Assembly (NCBI RefSeq): GCF_031458235.1
Contig: NZ_JAVDYB010000001.1
Coordinates: 2,377,001-2,441,000 of the forward strand
DNA length: 64,000 nucleotides
Direction of reading: 5' to 3'
Origin: Catenuloplanes atrovinosus
GTDB lineage: Bacteria > Actinomycetota > Actinomycetes > Mycobacteriales > Micromonosporaceae
Shown here: piece after piece, positions 6,885 to 15,284 of the stretch
How positions within the stretch are numbered: position 1 is the stretch's first letter
How the letters are laid out: each line of letters opens with the position of its first letter
Program-made: the position numbers and the translations under genes
Notes under the pieces: generated by a model
What the model saw: only the letters and a program-made list of their open reading frames with translations
Databases searched by the model: none
Told to the model about the DNA's origin: nothing

Positions 6885-9103
6885 GGGTGCCTGAACCGAC
6901 CCTGGGCGCCCGGCTGCGGGCGCTGCGCCACGCCGCCGGTCTCACACTCGAACAGCTCGCCGAGGCCTCCGGGATCAGCGCCCGGGCGATCAGCGACATG
7001 GAGCGCGGGCACAGCCGCACCCCGCAGGCCCGCACGCTCGCCGCGCTCGCCACCGCGCTGCGCGCCGACCCGGACGCGCTCGGCGCGGGCCGGGAGACCC
7101 GCACCGGCGGCCGGCCCCGGCAGCACGACCTGCCCCGCGCGGTCGCCGACTTCGTCGGCCGGGAGGACGAGTTGGCCCGGGTACGGGCACACGCGGCCAC
7201 CGCCGGGCCCGGGCCGGCGCCGGTCGTGGTGGTGCACGGGCAGGGCGGTCTCGGCAAGACCGCGCTGGCCGTCCGGGCGGCCGGCGAACTGGCCGGGGCG
7301 TACCCGGACGGGCGGTTCCACGTCGACCTGCGCGGCGCCGGCGCCGACCCGCTGCCCGCGGGCGAGGCGCTGCTGCGGCTGCTGCGCGCGCTGGACGTAC
7401 CGCCGCGCCGGATATCCGGCAGCGACGACGAGCGCGCCGCGCAGCTGCGCGACGCGCTGCGGGACCGCCGCTGCCTGCTGCTGCTCGACAACGCGGCCGA
7501 CGAGGCGCAGGTCCGCCCGCTGCTGCCCGGCGACGGCCGCTGCCTGACCGTGATCACCAGTCGGCGCGCGCTCGCCGGGCTGGAGGGCGTGCTGCGCATC
7601 GCGCTGTCCCCGCTGGCGCCGGAGGAGTCCGCCGCGCTGCTCGGCCGGATCGCCGGGCAGGCCGCGGACCCGGCCGTCGCCGCGGACGTGGGCCGGGTGG
7701 CCCAGCTGTGCGGGCACCTGCCGCTGGCGCTGCGGATCGCCGGGACGCGGCTGGCCAGCCGGCCCGCCTGGACGGTCGAGAACCTGGTCGCGCGGCTGTC
7801 GGACGAGGACCGGCGACTGGCGAACCTGACCGCGGGCGACACCGGCGTGGAGGCCGCGTTCGCGCTGTCGTACGCGCAGCTGTCCGCGGCCGGGCGGGCG
7901 CTGTTCCGGCGGCTCGGGCACGTACCCGGCGGGGATTTCGGTCTTCCGCTCGTCGCGGCGCTGACCGGCGACGACCCGATGGAGGCGCTGGACGAGCTGG
8001 AGGAGTTGGGCCTGCTGGAGGCGGCCGGACCGGAGCGGTACCGCTTCCACGATCTGATCCGGCTGTTCGCGCGCGACCGGCTGCGCCGCGAGGAACCGCC
8101 CGGGGTCCGCGCCGCCGTGCGGCGTCAGCTGGCGCACCGTCTGCTGGACACCGCGATCGTGGCGGGCCGCTGGTTCGAGCCCGGCTACGGCGCGCCGCCG
8201 GACGGCTGGACCGGGCTGGTGCCGCTGCCCACCCAGGAGGACGCGCTCACCTGGCTGCGGCTGGAGGCGGAGAACTGGCTCGGCGCGCTGCGCATCGCGG
8301 CCCGGGCCGGCGACCACCAGCTCGTGGTGGACGCGGCCGAGGCGATGCACTGGTACTCGGACACCACGCTGTCCTGGACCGGCTGGTACGAGGTGTACGG
8401 GCTGTCCCGGGCCGCGGCGGCGCGGCTGCCCGACCGGCGCCAGGAGGTCAGGCACCTCAACTACCTGGCCTGGGCCGCGTTCACCTGCGCGCACCGGCAC
8501 GAGGAGGGCGCCCGGCTGGCGACGGCCGCCCACGAGCTCGCGGTGGAGCTCGGCGACCCGCGCGAGCAGGCGTGGGCGCTGACCTACGCCGCGTCCGCGT
8601 GGCGCCGGGGCGGGCAGCCGGAGCGCGCGCTGGAGACCTACCGCCGCGCGGCCGGGATCGCGGACCGGGCCGGCGACCACGACTCGTACGTGCACGGCCT
8701 GCAGGGCGTCGGCCTGGCGCTGCACGCGCTCGGCCGGCACGACGCGGCGGTCGACGCGTTCCGGGTGGTGCTGGCCGAGACCGCGCGCCGCCCGGTCGCC
8801 CAGCGTCCGGCGCTGGGCGCGCAGACCGGCGCGCACGCGTACGCGGCACTGGCGCTGGCCGACGCCGGCCGCTGGCCGGAGGCGCTGCGCGAGGCGGAGA
8901 TCGCGCTGCGGTACGCGGCCGAGTTCCGCGAGGCGGGCCTGCTCGCCGTGGTGCACCTGGTGCTGGGCCGGGCCAAGCGCGCACTCGGCGACGCGGCCGA
9001 CGCCCGCGGCGACCTCACCCGCGCGCTGGAGTTCACCGAGGCCGGCGGCTTCGACGAGTACGAGCGGGCCGCGCGCGCCGAGCTGGCCGCGCTGGAATGC
9101 TGA
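6881..9103 (+). CDS. XRE-HTH / NB-ARC NTPase / TPR transcriptional regulator
   Basis: A 740-residue AfsR/SARP-like STAND regulator without the SARP activation domain. It starts with an XRE helix-turn-helix (residues about 6-60, [20 protein letters not shown]). An NB-ARC NTPase follows, with Walker A GQGGLGKT at 120-127, a LLLLDNAAD Walker B and the downstream [11 protein letters not shown] winged-helix region. The C-terminal third consists of TPR-like helical repeats (about residues 500-735). Such proteins bind DNA when ATP and a ligand release autoinhibition. GTG 6881 overlaps the upstream gene's stop; GTG 6887 is an alternative start. Target genes are unknown. Confidence 0.85.
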   Translation: MRVPEPTLGARLRALRHAAGLTLEQLAEASGISARAISDMERGHSRTPQARTLAALATALRADPDALGAGRETRTGGRPRQHDLPRAVADFVGREDELARVRAHAATAGPGPAPVVVVHGQGGLGKTALAVRAAGELAGAYPDGRFHVDLRGAGADPLPAGEALLRLLRALDVPPRRISGSDDERAAQLRDALRDRRCLLLLDNAADEAQVRPLLPGDGRCLTVITSRRALAGLEGVLRIALSPLAPEESAALLGRIAGQAADPAVAADVGRVAQLCGHLPLALRIAGTRLASRPAWTVENLVARLSDEDRRLANLTAGDTGVEAAFALSYAQLSAAGRALFRRLGHVPGGDFGLPLVAALTGDDPMEALDELEELGLLEAAGPERYRFHDLIRLFARDRLRREEPPGVRAAVRRQLAHRLLDTAIVAGRWFEPGYGAPPDGWTGLVPLPTQEDALTWLRLEAENWLGALRIAARAGDHQLVVDAAEAMHWYSDTTLSWTGWYEVYGLSRAAAARLPDRRQEVRHLNYLAWAAFTCAHRHEEGARLATAAHELAVELGDPREQAWALTYAASAWRRGGQPERALETYRRAAGIADRAGDHDSYVHGLQGVGLALHALGRHDAAVDAFRVVLAETARRPVAQRPALGAQTGAHAYAALALADAGRWPEALREAEIALRYAAEFREAGLLAVVHLVLGRAKRALGDAADARGDLTRALEFTEAGGFDEYERAARAELAALEC

Positions 9104-9185
9104 CGTTCTGCGTATCTTCTCGCATGGCCTCCGCCACGCGCCGCTGGTTGCATGGACACCGCAATCCACACGGACAGGGAGCACC

Positions 9186-10019
9186 ATGACGTACGTGACC
9201 ACGCCCGACGGCACGCAGATCTTCCTCAAGGACTGGGGTGCCGGCCGCCCGGTCGTGCTCAGCCACGGCTGGCCGCTGAACTCGGACAGCTGGGAGGCGC
9301 AGGCGCTGCATCTGGCCTCGAACGGCTACCGCGTGATCGCCCACGACCGCCGGGGCCACGGCCGGTCCACGCAGACCTGGCACGGCAACGAGATGAACAC
9401 GTACGCGGACGACCTCGCCGCCGTGATCGAGGCGCTGGACCTGCGCGACGCCACGCTGATCGGCTTCTCCACCGGGGGCGGCGAGGTGGCCCGCTACATC
9501 GGCCGCCACGGCACCGCCCGCGTCGCCCAGGCCGTGCTCGTCTCCGCCGTGCCGCCGCTGATGCTGAAGACCGACGACAACCCCGGCGGCGTGCCGATCG
9601 ACGTCTTCGACGGCCTGCGCGCCGGCTCGCTGGCCGACCGCTCGCAGCTCTACCGCGACCTGGCCGACGGCCCGTTCTTCGGCAACAACCGGCCGGGCGC
9701 CACCGTCTCGCAGGGCATGCGGGACTCGTTCTGGCTGCAGGGCATGGCGGCCGGGCACCGCAACGCGTACGAGTGCATCGCCGCGTTCTCCGCTACCGAC
9801 TTCCGCCCCGACCTGGCCGCCTTCGACGTCCCCACGCTGGTCATCCACGGCGACGACGACCAGGTGGTGCCGTTCGAGGTGGGCGGCAAGGCGTCCGCTG
9901 CGCTGATCAAGGACGCGGAGCTGATCGTCTACCCGGGCGCGCCGCACGGCATCACCGACACCCACAAGGACCGGCTCAACGACGACCTGCTGACGTTCCT
10001 CAACGCGTACCAGGGCTGA
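9186..10019 (+). CDS. Alpha/beta hydrolase, non-heme chloroperoxidase/esterase type
   Basis: A 277-residue alpha/beta hydrolase. It has an oxyanion [10 protein letters not shown] region, the nucleophile elbow GFSTGGGE (Ser95), an acid residue in [10 protein letters not shown] and a catalytic His in APHGIT. This is the classic set of the arylesterase/cofactor-free haloperoxidase family, which hydrolyses esters and forms peracids in vitro. No signal peptide is present, so it should be cytoplasmic. An AGGGAG-like purine run precedes the ATG. The gene is followed 11 bases later by a strong hairpin and looks monocistronic. The natural substrate cannot be told from sequence. Confidence 0.85.
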   Translation: MTYVTTPDGTQIFLKDWGAGRPVVLSHGWPLNSDSWEAQALHLASNGYRVIAHDRRGHGRSTQTWHGNEMNTYADDLAAVIEALDLRDATLIGFSTGGGEVARYIGRHGTARVAQAVLVSAVPPLMLKTDDNPGGVPIDVFDGLRAGSLADRSQLYRDLADGPFFGNNRPGATVSQGMRDSFWLQGMAAGHRNAYECIAAFSATDFRPDLAAFDVPTLVIHGDDDQVVPFEVGGKASAALIKDAELIVYPGAPHGITDTHKDRLNDDLLTFLNAYQG

Positions 10020-10030
10020 CGCCCGTGGTC

Positions 10031-10059
10031 GCCCGGCCGCGCGCCCGCCGCGGCCGGGC
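10031..10059 (+). terminator. Hairpin after the alpha/beta hydrolase
   Basis: A perfect 11-bp inverted repeat (GCCCGGCCGCG at 10031-10041 and its complement at 10049-10059) with a 7-nt loop, starting 11 bases after the hydrolase stop. The GC-only stem without a T-run fits an actinobacterial terminator. Confidence 0.7.
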
Positions 10060-10109
10060 ACCCCGGAATCGGGTGTACGGCGCCGTGGATCAGGCAGCAG
10101 AATGACACC

Positions 10110-10307
10110 ATGGTCAGACAACCCAGCGATTCCCTCGGCCGCCGCCGGCCGGGCCGTGGCACGGACCCGAACACGCTCGCCGGCCGCACCTCGAACCAGG
10201 ACGAGGCCTACCGCCGCCGTCAGTCCCTGGCGGAGAAGATGCGCGCCCGCACCCGCGACCCCGAGGCCTCCGACGCCACCCCGCCCGACGCGGACCCGGT
10301 GGAGTGA
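10110..10307 (+). CDS. Small basic hypothetical protein
   Basis: A 65-residue, Arg-rich, hydrophilic protein (MVRQPSDSLGRRRPGRG...), with a charged helical middle (DEAYRRRQSLAEKMRAR) and an acidic Pro-rich tail. No domain is recognised. The ribosome binding site is weak, and the next element downstream is a gene remnant. It resembles small actinobacterial proteins that are often annotated as hypothetical. It may equally be a chance frame. Confidence 0.45.
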   Translation: MVRQPSDSLGRRRPGRGTDPNTLAGRTSNQDEAYRRRQSLAEKMRARTRDPEASDATPPDADPVE

Positions 10308-10319
10308 CCGCCGGCTCCG

Positions 10320-10400
10320 GTGGTGCACTCCCCGCCGACCGTGCGCCCGGCCCGGGCCGGGGACGCCGCGCGGATGGCAACGGTGCACGTCCGGCCATCC
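10320..10400 (+). pseudogene. N-terminal remnant of a GNAT acetyltransferase
   Basis: The translated stretch TVRPARAGDAARMATVHVR is the characteristic first beta strand and helix of a GNAT N-acetyltransferase. The similarity then stops abruptly and continues into Arg/Pro-rich nonsense. There is no acetyl-CoA-binding motif (R/QxxGxG/A) in any frame before the convergent XdhC gene at 10460. I read it as the decayed 5' end of a deleted acetyltransferase gene. The remnant is visible; its history is inferred. Confidence 0.55.
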
Positions 10401-10459
10401 CGGGTACGTCGTCGCGGCGCCACCTGGAGGCGAACATGGCCGCGACCGACTTCCTCTGA

Positions 10460-11470
10460 TCAGAGCGCGCAGCTGACCGGCAGTTCGTCGCCGTCCGGCA
10501 GGCCGGGCGGGCGCACGGCACCGGCCGGCTGGGCCTGGATCGGCAGCGCGGACGCGGAGATCGGGCCGCCGGCTCGCGCGTGACCGGCCGCGACGATCTC
10601 GGCGAGGATCGACAGCGCGGTCTCCGCGATCGAGGTGGCGCCCAGGTCCAGGCCGGCAGGGCCGGACAGCCGGTCCAGGCCCGGCGTGCCGTGCAGCCGG
10701 TCCAGCCGCTGCTTCTGGGTGGCGCGGCTGCCGAGCGCGCCGACGTAGCCGGCCGGCCCGGGCAGCGCCACCCGCAGCACCCGGTCGTCGATGCGCGGGT
10801 CGTGCGTGATCGCGACGACCGCGTCGGCCGGCGAGGGCGGGTGCGCGGCCAGCCACTCGTCCGGCCAGGCGCGGGTGACCCGCGACGCGCCGGGGAACAT
10901 GCCGGCACGGGCGTGGCTGGGGCGCGGGTCGACGATCTCCACCCGGCGGCCGACGGTGCGGCCGAGCGCGGCCAGCGCGGCGCCCAGGTCCGTGGCGCCG
11001 GCGACGATCAGCCGCGGGCCGGGCCGCAACTCCTCGGTGAAGCCGGCCGCGGCCGGGCCGGCCGACCAGGCCCACGGCGCCTCCGGCGAGACGCCGACCG
11101 TGATCGGCCGGTCCGCGGCCAGCGCCTCCGTGATCTCCTCGAAGACCGGGGACGGCGGCACCGGCACGATCAGCACCCGCAGCGTGCCGCCGCAGGCCGG
11201 GGCCGCCTCCCACGGCATCAGGTGCTCGCCCGGGCTGACCGAGACGAGGCGTGGTGCGCCGCCGTCGAGCACGGCGCGGGCCGCGTCGAGCACGATGCCC
11301 TCCACGCAGCCGCCGGAGACCGACCCGCACCAGGAGCCGTCGCCGGCCACGGCCATGGTGGCGCCGAGCGGCCGGGAGCCGGGCCCGTCGCGGTCCACCA
11401 GCCGGGCCAGCACGACCGGCTGACCTGCCTGCCGGGCCCGCACGACGAACGGCCACACCTCGATCAGCAC
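10460..11470 (-). CDS. XdhC/PaoD-type molybdenum cofactor maturation factor
   Basis: A 336-residue XdhC/CoxI family protein. It binds the molybdenum cofactor, promotes its sulfuration and inserts it into the partner hydroxylase. The N-terminal XdhC domain shows the family motifs PLGATMAV and GSVSGGCVEG. The C-terminal Rossmann domain shows VAGATDLGAALA, VVAITHDPRIDD, and YVGALGSRATQKQR. It lies 15 bases downstream of the Mo-binding subunit and is the last gene of the operon, the position that PaoD holds in E. coli. By context it serves the adjacent PaoABC-like enzyme. Confidence 0.85.
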   Translation of the reverse strand: MLIEVWPFVVRARQAGQPVVLARLVDRDGPGSRPLGATMAVAGDGSWCGSVSGGCVEGIVLDAARAVLDGGAPRLVSVSPGEHLMPWEAAPACGGTLRVLIVPVPPSPVFEEITEALAADRPITVGVSPEAPWAWSAGPAAAGFTEELRPGPRLIVAGATDLGAALAALGRTVGRRVEIVDPRPSHARAGMFPGASRVTRAWPDEWLAAHPPSPADAVVAITHDPRIDDRVLRVALPGPAGYVGALGSRATQKQRLDRLHGTPGLDRLSGPAGLDLGATSIAETALSILAEIVAAGHARAGGPISASALPIQAQPAGAVRPPGLPDGDELPVSCAL

Positions 11471-11485
11471 GGATGCTCCTCTCTC

Positions 11486-13684
11486 TCAGGCGAGCGCGGC
11501 CAGAATCCGGTCCTGGGTGATCGGCAGGTCGCGCATGCGGTGGCCGGTCGCGTGGAACACCGCGTTCCCGATCGCCGCGGTCACGCCGGTCATCGGCGTC
11601 TCACCGAATCCGCGCGCGCCCAGGGCGGGGCTGTGCGGGTCCGGCTGGTCGACGAAGTCGACGTCGATGTCCGGCACGTCCGCGTTGACCGGCAGCAGGT
11701 ACCCGGACAGGTTCGGTGTAACCACCCGCCCGAGGTGCGGGTCGACCAGCGTGTGCTCGGTCAGCGTGAACCCGATCGCCCACACCGCGCCGCCGATCGC
11801 CTGGCTGCGCGCGGTCTGCCGGTTCAGCACCCGGCCCGGGTCGAACACGCCGACCACCCGCCGGACCCGGACGCGGCCGAGCAGCGGGTCGACGTGCACC
11901 TCCACGAAGACCGCACCGGTCGAGTAGCCGAGCGGTGCCGGGACCGGGCCGGTCGACGTGGCGATCGGCGCGCCGTGCCGTCTCATCACGTCACGGTACG
12001 CGATCCGCCGCCACGGCTGCCCGATCGCGAACAGGTGCCCGTCCTCGGCTCCGATCCGGTCCGGCGCCAGCCCGTGCAGCGGCGAGCCCGGATCGGCCAG
12101 CGTCGCGGCCACGACCCGCTCGCGTGCGGCGGTGGCGGCCCGGACCACGGCCGCGCCCGCGCTCGGCACGGTGGCCGACGCGGCGGAGGCGAACGCGGCC
12201 GGGTACCGGGTGTCGCCGAGCAGGAACGTCACCTGGTGCAACGGCAGCCCGAGCGTCTGCGCGCCGGCCTGCCGCATCACCGTGTACGTACCGGTGCCGA
12301 TGTCCTGCGTGCCACACGTGATCACGGCGGTGCCGTCCAGCCCGACCGTGGCGGTGGCGCCGGAGCCGGGCCGTCCGCCCGCGGTGTGCGCGGCCGTGGC
12401 CATGCCCCAGCCGATCAGCCCGTCCCGGTCCCGCATCGACCCGGGCCGCGGATTCCGCCGTGACCAGCCGAACCGTTCCGCGCCGCGCCGATAGCACTCG
12501 CGCAGGTGGTTGCTGCCCCACGGCTCGCCCGTCTCCTGGTTGACGCCGGACCAGTTGCGCAGCCGCAGTTCCACCGGGTCGACGCCGAGCGCGTACGCCA
12601 GCTCGTCCAGCGTGGACTCCAGCACGTGACCGGTCGCGGCCTCCGGGGAGCGCACGAAGCTCCCGGTGGCCAGGTCGAGCCGGACCGCGCGCTGCCGCGA
12701 GCGCACGTTCGCGCAGGCGTAGAGCAGCCGGGTCGGCTCGGAGCTGTTGAACATCGCCTCCTCGGTGCGCGACACCTGCTGCGTGACCTCGTGATCGATC
12801 GCGGTCAGCCGCCCGTCCCGGGTCGCGCCGACGCGCATCACCTGGTGGGTCTCCGCGCGGTGCCCGTGGGACGTGTACGTCTGCGCGCGGGTCAGCACCA
12901 GCTTCACCGGCCGGCCGACCTGCCGGGCCGCGGCGGCGGCGAGCACGGTGTGCGGCCAGCCCGGCCCCTTCGCGCCGAAGCCGCCGCCGAGGAACGGGCT
13001 GATCACCCGGACCCGGTCGCGGGGGAGCTGGAACGCCTGCATCAGCACGGTCTGCGTGATCGAGATGCCCTGTGCCGACTCGTGCGCGGTGAGGCCGTCG
13101 CCGTCCCAGACCGCGACGGTCGCGGACGGTTCGAGCGCGTTGTGATGTTGCAGCGGCGTCGTGTACGTCGCCTCCACGGTGACGTGGGCGGCGGCGAGCC
13201 CGGCGGCGACGTCGCCACGCAGGTAGTCGTTGGTGCCGTCCGCGCCGGGCGGGGGGATGTAGGCCTCGTCCAGGGCGTCGGCCAGGACCACGCGGGGCGG
13301 CTGGGATTCGTACCGGACCACCACGCGCGCGGCCGCCTCCTGCGCCTGGGCCAGGGTCTCCGCGACCGCGATCGCGACCGGCTGTCCCGCGTGCCGGATC
13401 ACGTCGTCGTGCAGCGGCATGAACCGTTTCGGGAACTGCGCGTCGAGCCCGGGCAGCGTCACCGGCCGCAGGTTGCGGTGGGTGAGAACGGCCAGCACGC
13501 CGCGCCCGGTGGTGGCCGTGCTGGTGTCGATGGCGGTGATTCGGCCGCGGGCGATGGTGCTGGTGACCAGGGCGGCGTGGGCGAGGCCGGGGATGTGGGT
13601 GTCGGCGGCGTAGGTGGCGTTGCCGGTGACTTTGGTGGTGCCGTCGGTGCGGGCGATCGGTCGGCCGACCACGGTGGGGCTCAT
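11486..13684 (-). CDS. Molybdopterin-binding subunit of an aldehyde oxidoreductase (PaoC-like)
   Basis: A 732-residue xanthine dehydrogenase family large subunit that carries the molybdenum cofactor and the active site. The N-terminal aldehyde oxidase a/b hammerhead domain begins GRPIARTDGTTKVTG. The Mo-binding region includes GGFGAKGPGW, and the C-terminal GARGFGETPMTG contains the conserved catalytic glutamate. It overlaps the FAD-subunit stop by four bases (ATGA). The likely reaction is hydroxylation of aldehydes (or a heterocycle) to acids, with electrons leaving through the 2Fe-2S and FAD subunits. The exact substrate is not predictable. Codon choice in its first part resembles the unusual style of the upstream FAD subunit. 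Confidence 0.87.
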   Translation of the reverse strand: MSPTVVGRPIARTDGTTKVTGNATYAADTHIPGLAHAALVTSTIARGRITAIDTSTATTGRGVLAVLTHRNLRPVTLPGLDAQFPKRFMPLHDDVIRHAGQPVAIAVAETLAQAQEAAARVVVRYESQPPRVVLADALDEAYIPPPGADGTNDYLRGDVAAGLAAAHVTVEATYTTPLQHHNALEPSATVAVWDGDGLTAHESAQGISITQTVLMQAFQLPRDRVRVISPFLGGGFGAKGPGWPHTVLAAAAARQVGRPVKLVLTRAQTYTSHGHRAETHQVMRVGATRDGRLTAIDHEVTQQVSRTEEAMFNSSEPTRLLYACANVRSRQRAVRLDLATGSFVRSPEAATGHVLESTLDELAYALGVDPVELRLRNWSGVNQETGEPWGSNHLRECYRRGAERFGWSRRNPRPGSMRDRDGLIGWGMATAAHTAGGRPGSGATATVGLDGTAVITCGTQDIGTGTYTVMRQAGAQTLGLPLHQVTFLLGDTRYPAAFASAASATVPSAGAAVVRAATAARERVVAATLADPGSPLHGLAPDRIGAEDGHLFAIGQPWRRIAYRDVMRRHGAPIATSTGPVPAPLGYSTGAVFVEVHVDPLLGRVRVRRVVGVFDPGRVLNRQTARSQAIGGAVWAIGFTLTEHTLVDPHLGRVVTPNLSGYLLPVNADVPDIDVDFVDQPDPHSPALGARGFGETPMTGVTAAIGNAVFHATGHRMRDLPITQDRILAALA

Positions 13685-14646
13685 CGCATGCCTTCCAGGG
13701 CGCTTGTCAGGGCGCGCTGTACCAGTGGGATTTTGAAGGCGTTGTGTTCTTGGGGGGTCGCGGAGGCGACGAGTGCTCGGCCGGCGGCGGTGATGGTGGT
13801 GTCGTCGAGGCGTCGGCCGATGAGTGCCTGCTCGGCCTGTGTGGACCGCCAGGGTATGGGTGCGATTCCGCCGAATGCCAGGGATGCCTCCCGCACGATG
13901 CCGCTGTTGGTGCGGATCAGGGCGGCGACGGAGACGACCGCGAACTCGAAGGTGGCCCGGTCGCGGAGTTTGAGGTAGCGGCCGGTCATGCCGGTGACGG
14001 GTACGTCGACGGCGGTGATGAGTTCACCGTGGCGCAGCGTGGTTTCCAGGTGTGGGGTGTTGCCGGGTGGGCGGTAGAAGTCGCGGATGGGGATGGTGCG
14101 TGGTCCGGTGGTGTGTTGGGTGTGGATGGTGGCGTTGAGGGCGGTGAGTGTGACGGCGAGGTCGGAGGGGTGTACGGCGATGCAGTGGTCGCTGCCGCCG
14201 ATGATGGCGTGCCAGCGGTTGTGGCCTTGGAGGGCGGCGCATCCGGTGCCGGGTTGGCGTTTGTTGCAGGGCATGGTGTCGTCGCGGAAGTACCAGCAGC
14301 GGGTGCGTTGTAGGAGGTTCCCGCCGATGGTGGCCATGTTGCGGATCTGTGGTGATGCTCCGGCCAGCAGTGTTTGCGGTAGCAGTGGTATGAGTGTGCC
14401 GGTCTGGGGGTGGGCGGCGACGGTGGCCATGGTGGCGAGGGCGCCGAGGCGTATCCGGTGGGGGGTGGTGTGGATGTCGTGGAGGGGGAGGCGGTTGATG
14501 TCGATGAGCTGGTCGTGGCGTTGGACGCCGTCCTTCATCAGGTTGAGCAGGTCGGTGCCGCCGGCGATGTAGCGGGTGCCTGGTCTGGTGGCGAGGGTCA
14601 GGGCGGTGGGGGTGGTGGTGGGGGCGTGGTAGGTGAAGTTGTGCAT
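13681..14646 (-). CDS. FAD-binding subunit with 4Fe-4S insert (PaoB-like)
   Basis: A 321-residue FAD subunit of the molybdenum hydroxylase family (FAD-binding domain 5 plus the CO-dehydrogenase flavoprotein C-terminal domain). The FAD-contacting motifs YIAGGTDLLNLMK and TIGGNLLQRTRC are clear. The loop after the latter has extra cysteines (RCWYFRDDTMPCNKR, then GTGCAAL and DHC), as in E. coli PaoB, where they bind a 4Fe-4S cluster. The start at 14646 (MHNFTYHAP) overlaps the 2Fe-2S gene stop as TGATG. Codon use is unlike its neighbours, with a marked preference for C and A over G at third positions, suggesting separate acquisition. Confidence 0.87.
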   Translation of the reverse strand: MHNFTYHAPTTTPTALTLATRPGTRYIAGGTDLLNLMKDGVQRHDQLIDINRLPLHDIHTTPHRIRLGALATMATVAAHPQTGTLIPLLPQTLLAGASPQIRNMATIGGNLLQRTRCWYFRDDTMPCNKRQPGTGCAALQGHNRWHAIIGGSDHCIAVHPSDLAVTLTALNATIHTQHTTGPRTIPIRDFYRPPGNTPHLETTLRHGELITAVDVPVTGMTGRYLKLRDRATFEFAVVSVAALIRTNSGIVREASLAFGGIAPIPWRSTQAEQALIGRRLDDTTITAAGRALVASATPQEHNAFKIPLVQRALTSALEGMR

Positions 14647-15194
14647 CAGTTGTCCTTGCCGGAGGTGGCGGCGTCGCGGATCGCGGCGACGATGTTGGGG
14701 TAGCAGCCGCATCGGCACAGGTTCCCGCTCATCCAGTCGCGGACTTCGTCGTCGGAGTCGGCGTGGCCTTCGCGGATGCAGGCGACGCCGGACATGATCT
14801 GGCCCGGGGTGCAGAACCCGCATTGCAGGCCGTCGTGGCGGATGAACGCCGCTTGGACCGGGTGCAGCCGTTCCCCGTCGGCCAGGCCCTCGATCGTGGT
14901 GATCTCCCGGCCCTGTTGCATCACGGCCAGGGTCAGGCAGGACTTGATCCGCCGGCCGTCGACCAGGACCGTGCACGCCCCGCACTCACCCCGGTCACAG
15001 CCCTTCTTCGTCCCGGTCAGTCCCAGGTCCTCCCGCAACGCGTCGAGCAACGTCACCCGCGCCTCCCACTCCCGCGAGTAGGACTCACCATTCACCCGCA
15101 ACGTCACGTCGGTCGCGGGAACCGGAGACGGCACGAGCGCCGGCACCGGCGCCGCGATCGCCGTCTTGAGAATCGTTCGCCTGCTGGGATGCAC
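14646..15194 (-). CDS. Tat-exported 2Fe-2S subunit (PaoA-like)
   Basis: A 182-residue small subunit of the aldehyde oxidoreductase. The N terminus has a twin-arginine signal (SRRTILK at residues 4-10, then a hydrophobic Ala/Val/Pro stretch), as in E. coli PaoA, so the assembled complex is probably exported. Two 2Fe-2S domains follow: a plant-type site (GCDRGECGACTVL with a downstream C in SCLTL) and a helical site (CGFCTPGQ and CRCGCYPN). It is the first gene of the minus-strand paoABCD-like operon. Its start lies 15 bases from a duplicated palindromic operator candidate. Confidence 0.88.
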   Translation of the reverse strand: MHPSRRTILKTAIAAPVPALVPSPVPATDVTLRVNGESYSREWEARVTLLDALREDLGLTGTKKGCDRGECGACTVLVDGRRIKSCLTLAVMQQGREITTIEGLADGERLHPVQAAFIRHDGLQCGFCTPGQIMSGVACIREGHADSDDEVRDWMSGNLCRCGCYPNIVAAIRDAATSGKDN

Positions 15195-15209
15195 GATCCC
15201 TCCACGGTG

Positions 15210-15246
15210 GTAGCGATACTAACAAGTTGACGGTAGCGACGCTAAC
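15210..15246. promoter_or_regulatory. Two direct copies of a palindromic operator before the pao-like operon
   Basis: Two 14-bp elements, GTAGCGATACTAAC (15210-15223) and GTAGCGACGCTAAC (15233-15246), lie 23 bp apart in the divergent promoter region between the 2Fe-2S gene (start 15194, minus) and the SagB-like gene. The second contains the exact odd palindrome TAGCG-A-CGCTA; the first differs at one arm position. The spacing of about two helical turns suggests cooperative binding by a dimeric repressor (TetR- or MarR-type). No regulator gene lies beside it. Repeat and symmetry are seen; function is inferred. Confidence 0.6.
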
Positions 15247-15284
15247 GCATGATCGCAACACAGTGGATCTGTCAGGATGGGCGG

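Noticed and set aside
6857-9229. Long open frame antisense to the NB-ARC regulator
   Set aside because: Same GC-bias artefact; the composition is Arg, Gly, Pro and Ala rich, and no recognisable domain is present.
13744-14313. Gly/Val-rich plus-strand frames opposite the FAD subunit
   Set aside because: Caused by the extreme third-position C preference of the minus-strand gene; no domain.
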